DNA of 64,000 nucleotides from Pedobacter sp. Leaf216. Its GTDB lineage: Bacteria > Bacteroidota > Bacteroidia > Sphingobacteriales > Sphingobacteriaceae. A program made the translations under genes and the position numbers. Below the pieces are notes generated by a model. It searched no databases. It saw nothing but the letters and a program-made list of their open reading frames with translations, and had not been told where the DNA came from. Below, piece by piece: positions 26,828 through 36,347 of the stretch; the stretch's first letter is position 1; each line of letters starts with the position of its first letter. The DNA lies in the NCBI RefSeq assembly GCF_001421515.1, contig NZ_LMKM01000006.1:1-64000 (forward strand), in the 5' to 3' direction.

Positions 26828-27157
26828 TTATCTCCTCAGCGCAATTAAGCCGATGGCCAATAAAACAGGAAGAAGGAAATATTCAATCCCCTTATCAAAA
26901 TTACAATTGATTACACTATAGTTGCCGTATGTACCCTGATATGTGAATATGCCCCGAATAATGCATGGTGTTCCAATTGTAGTGGGCGGAAGACACATTG
27001 CACTGGCATCGAAACTGGTACCATAAAAATTGTATGTACCATCAGGCAAGAGTGTTGTGTAAGCAATCCCAGTGCTGTTTCTCCGGCAGGCGGGCTGCGC
27101 TGAAATTTGCAAAATAAATAGAAATACCGATGCGATCGAGAGTAAGAGATGTTTCAT
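26828..27157 (-). CDS. Small secreted, C-terminally anchored protein
   Basis: A 109-aa protein with a signal peptide (MKHLLLSIASVFLFILQISA, cut probably after AQA/SAQ), a Cys-containing beta-rich mature part of about 65 residues, then NCNFDKG, a transmembrane segment (FLLPVLLAIGLIAL) and RR at the end. The tail architecture, motif plus membrane segment plus basic cluster, is that of sorting signals and recalls PID-CTERM-like tails. A paralogue broken by one stop codon is at 15660-16055. The function is unknown. Confidence 0.65.
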   Translation of the reverse strand: MKHLLLSIASVFLFILQISAQPACRRNSTGIAYTTLLPDGTYNFYGTSFDASAMCLPPTTIGTPCIIRGIFTYQGTYGNYSVINCNFDKGIEYFLLPVLLAIGLIALRR

Positions 27158-27501
27158 TAATTGTTTGGTTTTACTGTATTGCGTATATGAACGTAGCAGT
27201 AAAACAGGCGGTTCTTATTCATTTTGTTCATCTAAATCTCCACTCCATAAGGAGAAATTTGCTATGAACACCAATCAAACACAACCCACTGGTAATGAAA
27301 CGATAACATTAACATCATTTCTCTTTATTAATAAAGCTATCCTTTGAATTTAAATCCGCGCTTTTAAATTCGCTTATGGATAACATCGGGATCCTTATTA
27401 CAGATAATTCAGGTAAGGCAGCGATATCCGAAACATCGAATTAGCATAAACTTTCATGAAATAAAAAGGTTTTTATTAAAGACAATAATAAATTCACTAC
27501 A
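27158..27501. other. Gene-poor stretch with possible micro-ORF
   Basis: The only notable item is a 27-codon frame at 27264-27347 (MNTNQTQPTGNETITLTSF) preceded at good distance by a clear Shine-Dalgarno-like AAGGAGAA, rare in this genome. It may be a tiny protein or chance. Nothing else is seen. Confidence 0.3.
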
Positions 27502-28281
27502 ATGAAAATTATGAAATTATTTCTCGCTTCTGCCATTATATCGATCAGCCTTCCACTATTGGCGGTGGCGCAGGCACCAGTAAAAACGAAGGCAAATGCC
27601 AAAGACAAACAATTCGTTGAACAGGCCGCACTGAATAACTTTAAGGTTGTTGGTGCTGCCAATATGGCTAAAAGAGTAGCGAACGACGAAAAATTAAAAG
27701 CCTTTAGCGAAATGGAACTTTCAGAACACAATGAAGTGAACATTCAGCTGAACAATTTAGCTAAATCGAAAAATATTGAACTGCCAAAAACTTCCGATAG
27801 TAAAAATGGAAAAACATTAAGCGGTAAAAGTGCAGATCGAAAAACAGGAACTAAAACAAGTAGTTCAACATCAGCAGTACTTTCTGATCAAAATTCACAG
27901 GGTAAAGCTATTCCGAAAACCGGTGAGGGAGCCAATAACAGTGCGAATGGAAATGCCAGCGGTAGTATGATTTCTGGGTCAACATCAAATACAAATGGAG
28001 GTACGTCAGAAGAAATCAACATAGACGCAAGGAAAATACTAAATCAACAAAATATTAGTGACGCATTACACGAGCTTAGTAATTATGACGGACTGGCCTT
28101 CGATGGCGTTTATGTTCAAATGATGATCAGCGACCATGAAAATGCTGTTGCGCTTTTTGAAGCGGCCGAAAAATCAACAGATCCTCAAATTAAATCCTTT
28201 GCTTCCAAAAATCTATCCATCCTACGCCGCCATTTAAAAACAATAAAAGAAATCCGGATTCCTTCTAACGTCGGTCATTAA
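27502..28281 (+). CDS. Secreted DUF4142 protein
   Basis: A 259-aa exported protein. The signal peptide covers residues 1-24 (MKIMKLFLASAIISISLPLL, then AVAQA). DUF4142 (ferritin-like helical fold) is split: helices at 32-90 (FVEQAALNNFKVVGAANMA) and 170-250 (YDGLAFDGVYVQMMISDHE). A low-complexity Ser/Thr/Asn/Gly/Lys insert spans about 95-165 between them. Its role in Bacteroidota is unclear. The gene stands alone. Confidence 0.8.
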   Translation: MKIMKLFLASAIISISLPLLAVAQAPVKTKANAKDKQFVEQAALNNFKVVGAANMAKRVANDEKLKAFSEMELSEHNEVNIQLNNLAKSKNIELPKTSDSKNGKTLSGKSADRKTGTKTSSSTSAVLSDQNSQGKAIPKTGEGANNSANGNASGSMISGSTSNTNGGTSEEINIDARKILNQQNISDALHELSNYDGLAFDGVYVQMMISDHENAVALFEAAEKSTDPQIKSFASKNLSILRRHLKTIKEIRIPSNVGH

Positions 28282-28481
28282 ATTAATTAAAAAATCAGTT
28301 CAATACATTAATATGCTCAGCAGCAATTTGCTTTATATGTTTCCATAGTGTAATTATTTACGGTATTAAATAGGTTAAACCTGTGTTTACAAAGCACTTA
28401 CGATCTTTTTAAAACAAAAAATTAAGGAACTTTAAAATTCAGAGTGTTGCATAAGGAACAAATTAATCATAGTTTTAACTG

Positions 28482-29372
28482 ATGAACATTGCTGAACATA
28501 CCCAACAACTTCCTATTTATTCCCTGGTTCCGGATCGGTTAACAGCGAACAAAAACTTCAGGGTATATAATTTTGAAGGTAACCTGCCGGATGAAGAAGA
28601 TTTATTATTGCCTCACCGAAAAAATCATTATCTGATCGTTTTAATGAGGAAGGGAGAAACCCGGCAATGGATCGATATGACTCCTTTTACACTTAAAAGC
28701 AATACAATATACTTTTATATTCCTAACCGGATTATTGTTAAAGAAAGTACCGATGCGCTTTGGGCAACAGGCATAGCCTTTACTAAAGAATTTCTAAATA
28801 TGCAGGGAGATGTTTCTATAAACAGACTTCCAATTATAGAATGCCCGCAAGGTGGCCATGAGCTGCTTCTGACGGATAATGATCTGCTTTTTATTGAAGA
28901 TTTGCTTGAAAAAATAAATAAAGAATATATCAATCCGAATGATTGGCAACAGCGGATGCTATCGGCATGCCTTAACCTTTTACTCACCTATTTAAGTCGC
29001 CTGTATACCGAACAATACAAACCACAAGAAAATTCACCTGAAAAAACCCTGCTGCGCAGCTACCAGTCAAAAGTAAACGAGTCTTTTCGCGAGTTAAAAG
29101 AGGTTGGAGCGTACGCCAGCCAGTTAAATATTTCGGCAGGACATTTAAGTGAGGTGGTTAAAATGCAAAGCGGAAAACCAGCCATCAAACATATTCACGA
29201 GCGCGTAGTGCTTGAGGCAAGACGACTGCTTTTCCATACCAATGATTCCTTAAAAGAAATTGCATTTGATCTTGGCTTTTCTGATGCCTCATACTTTAAC
29301 CGTTTCTTTAAACGCGAAACAGCATTAACCCCTGCAGAGTACCGGGCAAGAATCCGTAAAATGTACCATTAA
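28482..29372 (+). CDS. AraC-family transcriptional regulator
   Basis: A 296-aa regulator. The N-terminal cupin-like sensor domain covers about 20-150. The C-terminal double helix-turn-helix covers 190-296, with VGAYASQLNISAGHLSEVVK as the first HTH and EIAFDLGFSDASYFNRFFKR as the second. It lies 66 bases upstream of an SDR gene on the same strand and probably controls it. Confidence 0.9.
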   Translation: MNIAEHTQQLPIYSLVPDRLTANKNFRVYNFEGNLPDEEDLLLPHRKNHYLIVLMRKGETRQWIDMTPFTLKSNTIYFYIPNRIIVKESTDALWATGIAFTKEFLNMQGDVSINRLPIIECPQGGHELLLTDNDLLFIEDLLEKINKEYINPNDWQQRMLSACLNLLLTYLSRLYTEQYKPQENSPEKTLLRSYQSKVNESFRELKEVGAYASQLNISAGHLSEVVKMQSGKPAIKHIHERVVLEARRLLFHTNDSLKEIAFDLGFSDASYFNRFFKRETALTPAEYRARIRKMYH

Positions 29373-29438
29373 TACCGCTGTATGTATAACAAATTACAAT
29401 GCCAGGTCGATTAGATTTGCAGTGTTAAATAAATAAAT

Positions 29439-30176
29439 ATGAAAACAGCATTAATAACAGGTGCAAACAAAAGTATAGGTTTTGAAACCGCCAAACAATT
29501 AATAAAAGAAGGCTATTATGTATATCTGGGCTGCCGCGATTTAGAAAAAGGCCAGCAAGCGGTTAAGCAATTGGAGTTGGAAGGACTGAATAATGTGGAA
29601 CCCATTTTAATAGATGTGAACAACCCCGCCTCCATAAAAGCAGCGAAAGCGCTTTTAGAAAGTAAAATTTCTGTGCTTGATGTATTGATCAATAATGCGG
29701 GTATTGCAGGTGGTTTTCCTCAAAATGTATTGGAAACAGCTGTTGAAACTTACCGCGATGTTTTCGACACCAATGTATTTGGCGTGATTGAAGTAACACA
29801 AGCTTTTACCCCGATCCTTAAAAATTCAGAAGCACCAAGAATTGTAAATGTAACTTCAGGTTTGGGATCACTCACTTTGCATTCCGATCCATCATGGAAA
29901 TATTATCCGGTTAAACCAGTTGCTTATCTGGCATCAAAGGCAGCACTTAATGGTTATACCATTGCATTGGCTTATGAACTTCGTGATACACCGTTCAAGG
30001 TAAATGCAGTTGATCCGGGATATACCGCTACAGATTTTAATCACCACAGTGGCCCCGGAACTGTTGAAGATGCCGCCTCGAGAGTTGTTAAAGCAGCTAC
30101 ATTGGATACAGACGGACCAACAGGCCAGTTTTATAGTGATGACAATTCGCCAGAAACAGGAATTAGTCCTTGGTAA
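29439..30176 (+). CDS. Short-chain dehydrogenase/reductase
   Basis: A 245-aa NAD(P)-dependent oxidoreductase. TGANKSIGFETAKQL binds the cofactor, INNAG stabilises the core, and Ser140, Tyr163 and Lys167 (AYLASKAA) form the active site. It resembles carbonyl reductase-like SDRs. The substrate is unknown. The AraC gene just upstream suggests induction by a small molecule. Confidence 0.9.
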   Translation: MKTALITGANKSIGFETAKQLIKEGYYVYLGCRDLEKGQQAVKQLELEGLNNVEPILIDVNNPASIKAAKALLESKISVLDVLINNAGIAGGFPQNVLETAVETYRDVFDTNVFGVIEVTQAFTPILKNSEAPRIVNVTSGLGSLTLHSDPSWKYYPVKPVAYLASKAALNGYTIALAYELRDTPFKVNAVDPGYTATDFNHHSGPGTVEDAASRVVKAATLDTDGPTGQFYSDDNSPETGISPW

Positions 30177-30241
30177 ATTTAATCGATTCCAGCCTATGCT
30201 GGGAGCAATTGTTTTCTTTAAATAACTTTTTCTGAAAATAC

Positions 30242-30270
30242 GGGCTGCAGTTCTAATCAACTGGCAGCCC
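30242..30270 (+). terminator. Terminator-like hairpin (repeat family member)
   Basis: GGGCTGCAGTT, short loop, AACTGGCAGCCC then TTATTC, 65 bases after the SDR stop. A closely similar hairpin occurs at 33637-33669. Confidence 0.55.
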
Positions 30271-30377
30271 TTATTCGTGGGATTAAGACTACTCGAATCA
30301 TTCTGCCCATTAAAAACCTGGTTTATTGAAAAGCTATAAACAGAATGCGCTTTAACAATAGGTAATTTGATTTTCAA

Positions 30378-31319
30378 TTACTTAACGTCTATTTTTCCTA
30401 TTGCATTAGCACTTTCAATCAACCACTTGGAAGCTTCTGACCAGGAATTGTTTTCTGGATACAAAGCTGAGGTAAGATAAGCCCAGCTCAAATATGCAAC
30501 TGTTTCCACCCGATCAGGATTTTCATCAGTTGTTTCTGCGGCTTCATAACCCGAAATTCCGCCAAGGCCATGCTCTGCACCGAAAAGAGTAAGCAAGGCG
30601 TTCGCACCCGGGCTTAAATAATAGGCATCGGTAAACCATTCCCAACCGCGAACCGTTAGTGCCGATATATCCTTATTCCCTGCCATAACCAGCGAAGGGG
30701 TGGTCATCTCCGTGTAACTTGGATTCATAAAAGGAAAATGCTCGGCTGCGAAAGCACTTAAATCGGCTCCTCCTTTTCCTGCTGGCGTTAATAGCACACC
30801 AGCTTTAATCCGGTCATCAGACAAATCTTCACCTGGTTTTCCATCGGGTTGAATAATCCTTGCCCCCAATAGCATACCTGTGGTTTGTGCGCCAAAAGAA
30901 TGGCCTACAGCAGCAATCCGGTTTCGATCTGTACGGCCTTTAAGTCCAGTAATGTACCCTTCAATTACATCAAGCTCATCAAGCATGTGTTTTACATCCT
31001 CAACCCGAAATTTCCATAACAAAGGTGTGCGCGGATCATCAGCCGGGATCGCATACCGTCTTGAATCGAGAAAAGTACACTGCACAACAACAAAACCATG
31101 TGCTGCCCAAAAGTTTACAAGCGGTGCATAGCTATCTAATGACTGGCCATAACCATGCGCAAATACAATAATCGGCAAATTATTTCCAGTAGAGGGAGCA
31201 GAAATACGTACCTGCAGTTCGTTACCACGATTATTAAAAGTAGCCATGTTTACCGGACTAACTGATATAACTGGTACGGGTACACCGAAAGGTGCTTTAA
31301 ATTTTAATTTTTCCATCAT
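30378..31319 (-). CDS. Alpha/beta hydrolase
   Basis: A 313-aa esterase of the alpha/beta-hydrolase fold resembling the chlorophyllase and platelet-activating-factor acetylhydrolase-like branch. The oxyanion region is VFAHGYGQSLDSY, the nucleophile is Ser141 in AVGHSFGAQT, and the probable catalytic His is in LFGAEHGLGG. No signal peptide is present. An AraC-type gene on the same strand lies 139 bases upstream and may regulate it. Confidence 0.85.
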   Translation of the reverse strand: MMEKLKFKAPFGVPVPVISVSPVNMATFNNRGNELQVRISAPSTGNNLPIIVFAHGYGQSLDSYAPLVNFWAAHGFVVVQCTFLDSRRYAIPADDPRTPLLWKFRVEDVKHMLDELDVIEGYITGLKGRTDRNRIAAVGHSFGAQTTGMLLGARIIQPDGKPGEDLSDDRIKAGVLLTPAGKGGADLSAFAAEHFPFMNPSYTEMTTPSLVMAGNKDISALTVRGWEWFTDAYYLSPGANALLTLFGAEHGLGGISGYEAAETTDENPDRVETVAYLSWAYLTSALYPENNSWSEASKWLIESANAIGKIDVK

Positions 31320-31458
31320 TTTTGCAATAAATTATAAAAGAAATGCTTCGGCAAACCTTGCTGAATAAAATCTCATTTTATTACTTCAAAATTCTGGTTA
31401 TTAGCGTCGTAAAGCTAAAGAGAATCAAACCAAAAAGTATGATATTCATACTTTTTAT

Positions 31459-32331
31459 TTATCCCTTTCTAAAGGAATTTGGTATGCTGCCGGTAACCCT
31501 TTTAAAATAATTGTTAAAATAGGTAGGGTATTCAAAACCAAGCCCATACGCAATTTCAGCAATACTCCAGTTGGTATGCTGTAAAAGTGCCTTTGCTTCA
31601 GCTGCAATACGCTCTGCAATATGAACAGAAATGGGTTTACCTGTAACTTCCTTTACAGATCGGTTTAAATAATTTACATGTACTGCAAGGCTTTCGGCAA
31701 AGTGTTGTGCAGTACGCATCCGCAACGGATTTTCTATATTTTCAATTGGGAATTGTTTTTCAAGAAGCTCCATAAACAGGTGAGTCATCCTTGTAGCAGC
31801 ATTTTTTTCCTGAAGCTTTTCCTGGGGTATAATTCGCAATGCTTCATGGATAACAAGGTCGATACAATTTTTGAACATTTCATCTCTATGGCTGTAATCA
31901 CTACCATAAACAAGGAGCATCCGTTCATAAAGCCCGGAGATAAACGCCGCCTGCTCTTCATTAACAGGTACCACTGGCATCCCTTCAAAGCGGAATATAG
32001 CAGCATTAAGCAAACTGTCTGCACGTTCCCTTCCATCAATAAAACTTTCGGTAAAAAGACAGGCATAACCACTCTGGCCGGGCGAGAGGTGTTCAACAGA
32101 ATACGGAATATGAGGGTTTCCAAAAAAAAGAAAAGTGCCGTTTACACGAATGGTTTGGTCCCCATAACAAATTTTCATGTCACCTTTACCCAACACAACT
32201 TTATAATAATCCCGTCGCCCGTATACTAAAGGAGGATATGCCTCACCGGCAATCCGATGAACTTTATACCCCCTGGTTTGCAATTCATTTTTTTTAAAAC
32301 CGGCAACACTGCATTCCATTACTGACTTCAT
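31459..32331 (-). CDS. AraC-family transcriptional regulator
   Basis: A 290-aa regulator with an N-terminal cupin-like domain (about 15-140) and a C-terminal AraC DNA-binding domain (LAVHVNYLNRSVKEVTGK, then IAEIAYGLGFEYPTYFNNYF near residue 260). It precedes the alpha/beta hydrolase on the same strand and is the likely regulator of that gene. The effector is unknown. Confidence 0.9.
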   Translation of the reverse strand: MKSVMECSVAGFKKNELQTRGYKVHRIAGEAYPPLVYGRRDYYKVVLGKGDMKICYGDQTIRVNGTFLFFGNPHIPYSVEHLSPGQSGYACLFTESFIDGRERADSLLNAAIFRFEGMPVVPVNEEQAAFISGLYERMLLVYGSDYSHRDEMFKNCIDLVIHEALRIIPQEKLQEKNAATRMTHLFMELLEKQFPIENIENPLRMRTAQHFAESLAVHVNYLNRSVKEVTGKPISVHIAERIAAEAKALLQHTNWSIAEIAYGLGFEYPTYFNNYFKRVTGSIPNSFRKG

Positions 32332-32573
32332 GCAACAAAGTTAATAAATTCAAACTTTTTTCTTAATCAAGTAAAAGAAGATAAAGAAGCGTTTATTAAG
32401 GAAAAAACTGCAGAATTGCTTAAATAAAAATTCCCATAGCAAGCAATACAGAATCTAATTTTTTAAAAGCATTTTGATTTTACCAAGCTTATCACCAAAA
32501 CATACAGCAAGTTATTAACCAATTTACCTGAAGGTGTGGAATAAAAGATTTCCTGGCAACGCTTTTTATACAT

Positions 32574-32581
32574 TATCTTTG
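32574..32581 (+). promoter_or_regulatory. Bacteroidota -7 element for the 76-aa gene
   Basis: TATCTTTG matches TAnnTTTG and ends 5 bases before ATG 32587, implying a leaderless transcript. Upstream spacing to a -33 TTTG is poor (TTTC at about 32549). Confidence 0.45.
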
Positions 32582-32586
32582 CATTA

Positions 32587-32817
32587 ATGAGTTTACCAAT
32601 GCGAATCACCTTTGAAAACAGAGATTACACCTACAGTGTGCTCACTAAAAACATCAATAAAGATACTGTAGAATTTAAAATCAGTGTACAGGGAGAAGAA
32701 CTCACCCTGGTTCGAAGCGTAAATAAGGAATGGGACTGCCCTGAACTAACCGTTGGCAACAACCACAACCTGCTTAAAGCAATAGGGAAAAGTATCGCCC
32801 TGAGGTATCGTCTTTAA
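32587..32817 (+). CDS. Hypothetical protein, 76 aa
   Basis: A small beta-rich protein with no signal peptide or recognised domain, preceded by a promoter-like TATCTTTG that supports real expression. It stands alone. The 354 bases that follow to 33171 show no gene. Confidence 0.55.
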   Translation: MSLPMRITFENRDYTYSVLTKNINKDTVEFKISVQGEELTLVRSVNKEWDCPELTVGNNHNLLKAIGKSIALRYRL

Positions 32818-33171
32818 AAATAGTTCAACTCTGGTTCAAATTCATTTCAGCTATTTCGCAAAATTATTTGTGCTCATTTTCGCATATATACCCTTTTTAA
32901 ACAAGTAATTAACCTCACAGTTGGGGTTAACTACCAAATCTTCAATACAACTACTGGTTTTGCTTAGGATGAAGAAAACATTAAAAAGATGTTTTGTAAT
33001 TTTCCAGAGATCAGAAACCAAATGCGGTAAACCAATAAACTAAAAACCGATATTTTACTAAAGGCTAATCAGTCTATAGTGGCATAAATATTCGCTTCGG
33101 AATAAGTTGTGGGCAAAATCGTTATTTGGATAATGTGAAACAACTATCTATCGATTGACGCAAAAAAACAT

Positions 33172-33528
33172 ATGGCAAAAATACTTGTACTTGATGACGA
33201 CCAGAGCAATGCAGAAGTGATACAACTGGCCCTCGAAGACCAAGCTTTTATTGTTACCAGTATCTGCCACTCCGACCAGCTCGAGAAAACCATAACCGAC
33301 TTTCAACCCGATTTACTGGTAATGGATATTTTATTGGATAAAGGCGACGGCAGAGAACTCTGCAATATAATTAAGAAAAATACCGGCACAGGCCATATCC
33401 GGATTTTATTGATTACTGCTATGTTAGAATCTCAGGCACTAAAAGTACCGAGCCTTGCAGACGATATTATTTTTAAACCTTTCGACTACAAAAACTTACA
33501 TCAAAAAGTATGTCGATTAATTAGTTAA
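33172..33528 (+). CDS. Single-domain response regulator
   Basis: A 118-aa receiver domain. It has the acidic pair in VLDDDQS, the phospho-acceptor Asp in LVMDILLDKGDG, Thr in LLITAM and Lys in FKPF. No output domain. First of four receiver-only genes between 33 and 37.4 kb. Confidence 0.9.
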   Translation: MAKILVLDDDQSNAEVIQLALEDQAFIVTSICHSDQLEKTITDFQPDLLVMDILLDKGDGRELCNIIKKNTGTGHIRILLITAMLESQALKVPSLADDIIFKPFDYKNLHQKVCRLIS

Positions 33529-33636
33529 TAAAAATCAATGGCAAAGCGGATGACCTGATGAAGCACAACCTTAAATAAATATTTAACAAACTTTCCAGAA
33601 TTTGATATTGTTTTTTATAAGCTTGGTTTTTTCGAT

Positions 33637-33669
33637 AAGGGTTGCTGTTCTATTGAATCTGCAGCCCTT
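33637..33669 (+). terminator. Terminator-like hairpin (repeat family member)
   Basis: AAGGGTTGC, 15-base loop, GCAGCCCTT followed by ACTCGATTTTA, about 110 bases after the response-regulator stop. The sequence is closely related to the hairpin at 30242-30270. Confidence 0.5.
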
Positions 33670-33776
33670 ACTCGATTTTAAAGAAAATTAACAGTAAACA
33701 ACCGGGTTTTTCATCAACCAAACTTAAGTTGAATCAACCAGGAAGCAAAACTTAAATAATTCATTTACAGCATTAT

Positions 33777-34031
33777 ATGAAACTTAACACTTCACTCCTA
33801 AACATTATCAATAAAACATATCAACCAGATACCTTCTTGGAAATGAAATTTGGCCGTTATGATCTTGCCCTCAAAACTGACACAGATGGACGGGCAATTA
33901 TGATCTTTCTTGGTAAAAAGGATGCTAACGGAAAAATCAGGGGCGATCGCTATGCCAGAAGATTAAAATTTGGAAGAAACAACGAATTAATTAAAGACCA
34001 TTGGGAACATAAAGGCCCGGCGACACCATAA
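33777..34031 (+). CDS. Hypothetical protein, 84 aa
   Basis: A basic, beta-rich small protein (MKFGRYDLALKTDTDGRAIM, then RGDRYARRLKFG) with no recognised domain. It lies between two response-regulator genes. The function is unknown. Confidence 0.55.
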   Translation: MKLNTSLLNIINKTYQPDTFLEMKFGRYDLALKTDTDGRAIMIFLGKKDANGKIRGDRYARRLKFGRNNELIKDHWEHKGPATP

Positions 34032-34262
34032 ACAACATCTGTTTGTTTAAACACCCTTAATAAATTCAATTTGCAAACATTATAGCTGATTTATAGCCAT
34101 TTATAACAAAAATAAAAAACCAAAATACAAAGCTCAATGTTTTATCAATATTGCTAAATAAAAACGGGTAAGATATTCCTAACGATCACAGATTATAACA
34201 ATAAAATTGACACAAAAAAGCATCAACAGCAATTTCCTTATTTTTATTAAAAAACCATCAAA

Positions 34263-34589
34263 ATGAATATTCCTGAAGAAAACCTGATTAAAATACCGCT
34301 TAAGGGTATTGCCAAAAAACTTAACCCCTCTGTTTTTCGAAACGGCGGTTCAGTTTGCGTACTTTATGGTACAGACCCTCAGCATGGTATTTTCGGCTGT
34401 GGAAATTCGGTTGAAGAAGCGTTGGATGATTGGGACACTAACCTGCGTAAAGCGGTAAGCAGTGATATTGATATTAAAAGGATAATTGCAAATATCGATC
34501 CGCCTGAAGACGTTAAAAATTTCTTGAATGAATACCAGTTACGTGCTAAAAATGATGACACTGCTTATCGGTTAAATAAAAATTATTAG
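34263..34589 (+). CDS. HicB-like small protein, 108 aa
   Basis: The core KLNPSVFRNGGSVCVLYG, then GIFGCGNSVEEALDDWDTNL recalls the HicB/partial RNase H-like pattern of strand, strand, glycine turn and helix, although it is distant. The gene at 39384-39701 encodes a paralogue (KLKPCVFLDGS, GILGKGTSPFDAVLDWENQL). No HicA toxin is adjacent. A toxin-antitoxin role is therefore not supported. Confidence 0.55.
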   Translation: MNIPEENLIKIPLKGIAKKLNPSVFRNGGSVCVLYGTDPQHGIFGCGNSVEEALDDWDTNLRKAVSSDIDIKRIIANIDPPEDVKNFLNEYQLRAKNDDTAYRLNKNY

Positions 34590-34692
34590 CATACCTTATA
34601 GTACAACATTGAAATTGAAATTCTACTTTTTCGATAATTAAAACAATTTAATGGATTAAACACTTATAGTAGGTATAACATTAGGTTAGATT

Positions 34693-35055
34693 ATGGCAAA
34701 GAAAATATATGTTCTCGAAGATGACCCGGATATCAGGAGTATTATTGAGATGATTCTTATTGATGAAGAATATGAAGTAATGAGTTTCTCCACAATTAAT
34801 GAATTTATGCAAGATAAGCATGAACATGCAGATTTGTTTCTTTTAGACATCAGGCTGCCTGACGGGAATGGAATAAATGTTTGTGAAGCACTCAAGAAAG
34901 GTTTTAATACGAAAAAAGTTCCTGTTTTGATGATGAGTGCCCATTCTAGCCAAACCGAAGTAGAAAACTCTTGCAGTGCGCAGGGTTTTATTGCCAAACC
35001 TTTTGATATAAATTATTTGATAAACCAGGTAGGCTACAGCATTGCCCACAATTAA
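34693..35055 (+). CDS. Single-domain response regulator
   Basis: A 120-aa receiver domain with acidic residues in VLEDDPD, the phospho-acceptor Asp in LFLLDIRLPDGNG, Ser/Ala in LMMSAH and Lys in IAKPF. No output domain. It lies upstream of the small heat-shock gene in the same orientation but separated by 425 bases with regulatory palindromes. Confidence 0.9.
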   Translation: MAKKIYVLEDDPDIRSIIEMILIDEEYEVMSFSTINEFMQDKHEHADLFLLDIRLPDGNGINVCEALKKGFNTKKVPVLMMSAHSSQTEVENSCSAQGFIAKPFDINYLINQVGYSIAHN

Positions 35056-35275
35056 GAAATTTATCGAGGTGTATTCAATGTATTAATTGAATACACATAA
35101 ATGATTTACCATTACGCTATTTTTGAATCCAAAATTCACATCCATCTTACCTTTTGCGAATAAGCGTATCGTTCCACCTAATATATCCTAATTTTTATCA
35201 CTTTATTACAGCTGCACTGTGGCTTATGTTATATTTATGTGCGATAACCTTGGTAAAGGAATATTTAAATGCCAG

Positions 35276-35312
35276 CTGAAAATTTTTCAGCGCTAAACTG
35301 AAAATTTTTCAG
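35276..35312 (+). promoter_or_regulatory. Twin palindromes upstream of the small heat-shock gene
   Basis: Two identical 15-base palindromes CTGAAAATTTTTCAG at 35276-35290 and 35298-35312 lie 22 bp apart, about two helical turns, so two dimers could bind on one face. A further half-site-like TTTTTTTTCAG follows at about 35326. They are 170-205 bases before ATG 35481 in an otherwise gene-free 425-base stretch (35056-35480). The bound regulator is unknown. Confidence 0.5.
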
Positions 35313-35480
35313 AAAAAATGCTTTTTTTTCAGTTTTAATGAATTCAAAGCACCAAAACATCGATTAAAGTACCATTGGCACGCAGCTTGATCTAAGAATC
35401 CCAGAACCGCTTAAGGTTTTAGAGAAAATTAATTAATTTATAGTCCGTTTATTATTAAATTATTAAAAGGAGAATTCACT

Positions 35481-35921
35481 ATGACATTGGTTAAATTCAA
35501 TCCAGAAAAGAAAAACAGTACATTATTGCCAGGCTTTAATGACATTTTCGAATCCGTATTAGGCGACACATTTTTTTCAGACCGCCGCACCAACAACATT
35601 CCTGCTGTAAACATTTCAGAGTCTAATGAGGAGTATCATATCGAACTTGCAGCTCCTGGACTGAAAAAAGAGGATTTTAAGATTTCGCTTGAGCGTGACA
35701 TGCTGACCATCTCGACAGAACAACGCATGGAGAACAACGTATCTGAGAAAACCTATAACAGACGGGAATTTAGCTATTCTGCTTTTACCAGGGCATTTAC
35801 GCTTCCTGAAAGTGCGGATGTAGATAACATCCAGGCCACCTACAATGATGGCTTACTTAAGCTTACTCTGCCAAAAAAAGAGGAAGCAAAAGCAGTTTCC
35901 CGACAAATTTCGATTAGCTAA
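35481..35921 (+). CDS. Small heat-shock protein, Hsp20 family
   Basis: A 146-aa ATP-independent chaperone. The alpha-crystallin domain spans about 40-138: IPAVNISESNEEYHIELAAPG, then FTRAFTLPESADVDNIQATY and DGLLKLTLPKKE with the LTLPK edge strand. The start has a strong Shine-Dalgarno site (AAAAGGAG, 8 bases before ATG), unusual in this window and consistent with high expression under stress. A terminator follows directly. Confidence 0.93.
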   Translation: MTLVKFNPEKKNSTLLPGFNDIFESVLGDTFFSDRRTNNIPAVNISESNEEYHIELAAPGLKKEDFKISLERDMLTISTEQRMENNVSEKTYNRREFSYSAFTRAFTLPESADVDNIQATYNDGLLKLTLPKKEEAKAVSRQISIS

Positions 35922-35929
35922 TTAACTTT

Positions 35930-35956
35930 AAAAATGCCGCTTAAAGCGGCATTTTT
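35930..35956 (+). terminator. Rho-independent terminator after the Hsp20 gene
   Basis: AAAAATGCCGC, loop TTAAA, GCGGCATTTTT followed by AATT. It begins 8 bases after the Hsp20 stop. Confidence 0.85.
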
Positions 35957-36003
35957 AATTAAAGTTAAGTCTATTGAACATTGCAAACCTAAAACCTGAA
36001 CAA

Positions 36004-36312
36004 ATGGAATCAACATTAGAAATTACATTGGCACTTCATTTAAAGGGCACTGAAATTACGTATGGAAAATTTGCATTGGGAAACGACCGAAAAACCGCCA
36101 TTGAAACGTTTAACCTTCTTAAAGGAGCAAAAGAGCACACGGGTGGCTGTATAATTCAGGTTGTGCTTGCCCAAACCATGGCAGATCTTCCTATCCCGCT
36201 GGATACAATATTTTGCAACATGGACCAGCTAAAGGAAAATGTAGGTATTATTTCGAGAGAAATTTTTCGCATTGCACAGCTCGAAGAAAAGACAATTAAA
36301 CCATTGCAGTAG
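36004..36312 (+). CDS. Hypothetical protein, 102 aa
   Basis: Started at ATG 36004 (MESTLEITLALHLKG); a TTG 30 bases upstream is also open. An alpha/beta small protein without known motifs. It is followed 35 bases later by a response regulator and may share its transcript. Confidence 0.55.
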   Translation: MESTLEITLALHLKGTEITYGKFALGNDRKTAIETFNLLKGAKEHTGGCIIQVVLAQTMADLPIPLDTIFCNMDQLKENVGIISREIFRIAQLEEKTIKPLQ

Positions 36313-36347
36313 GAAAAATAAATGATTAAATTAGTAGTATAAACAGC

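Noticed and set aside
34263..34589. HicAB toxin-antitoxin system
   Set aside because: Only a weak HicB-like pattern is seen and no HicA-like gene is adjacent.
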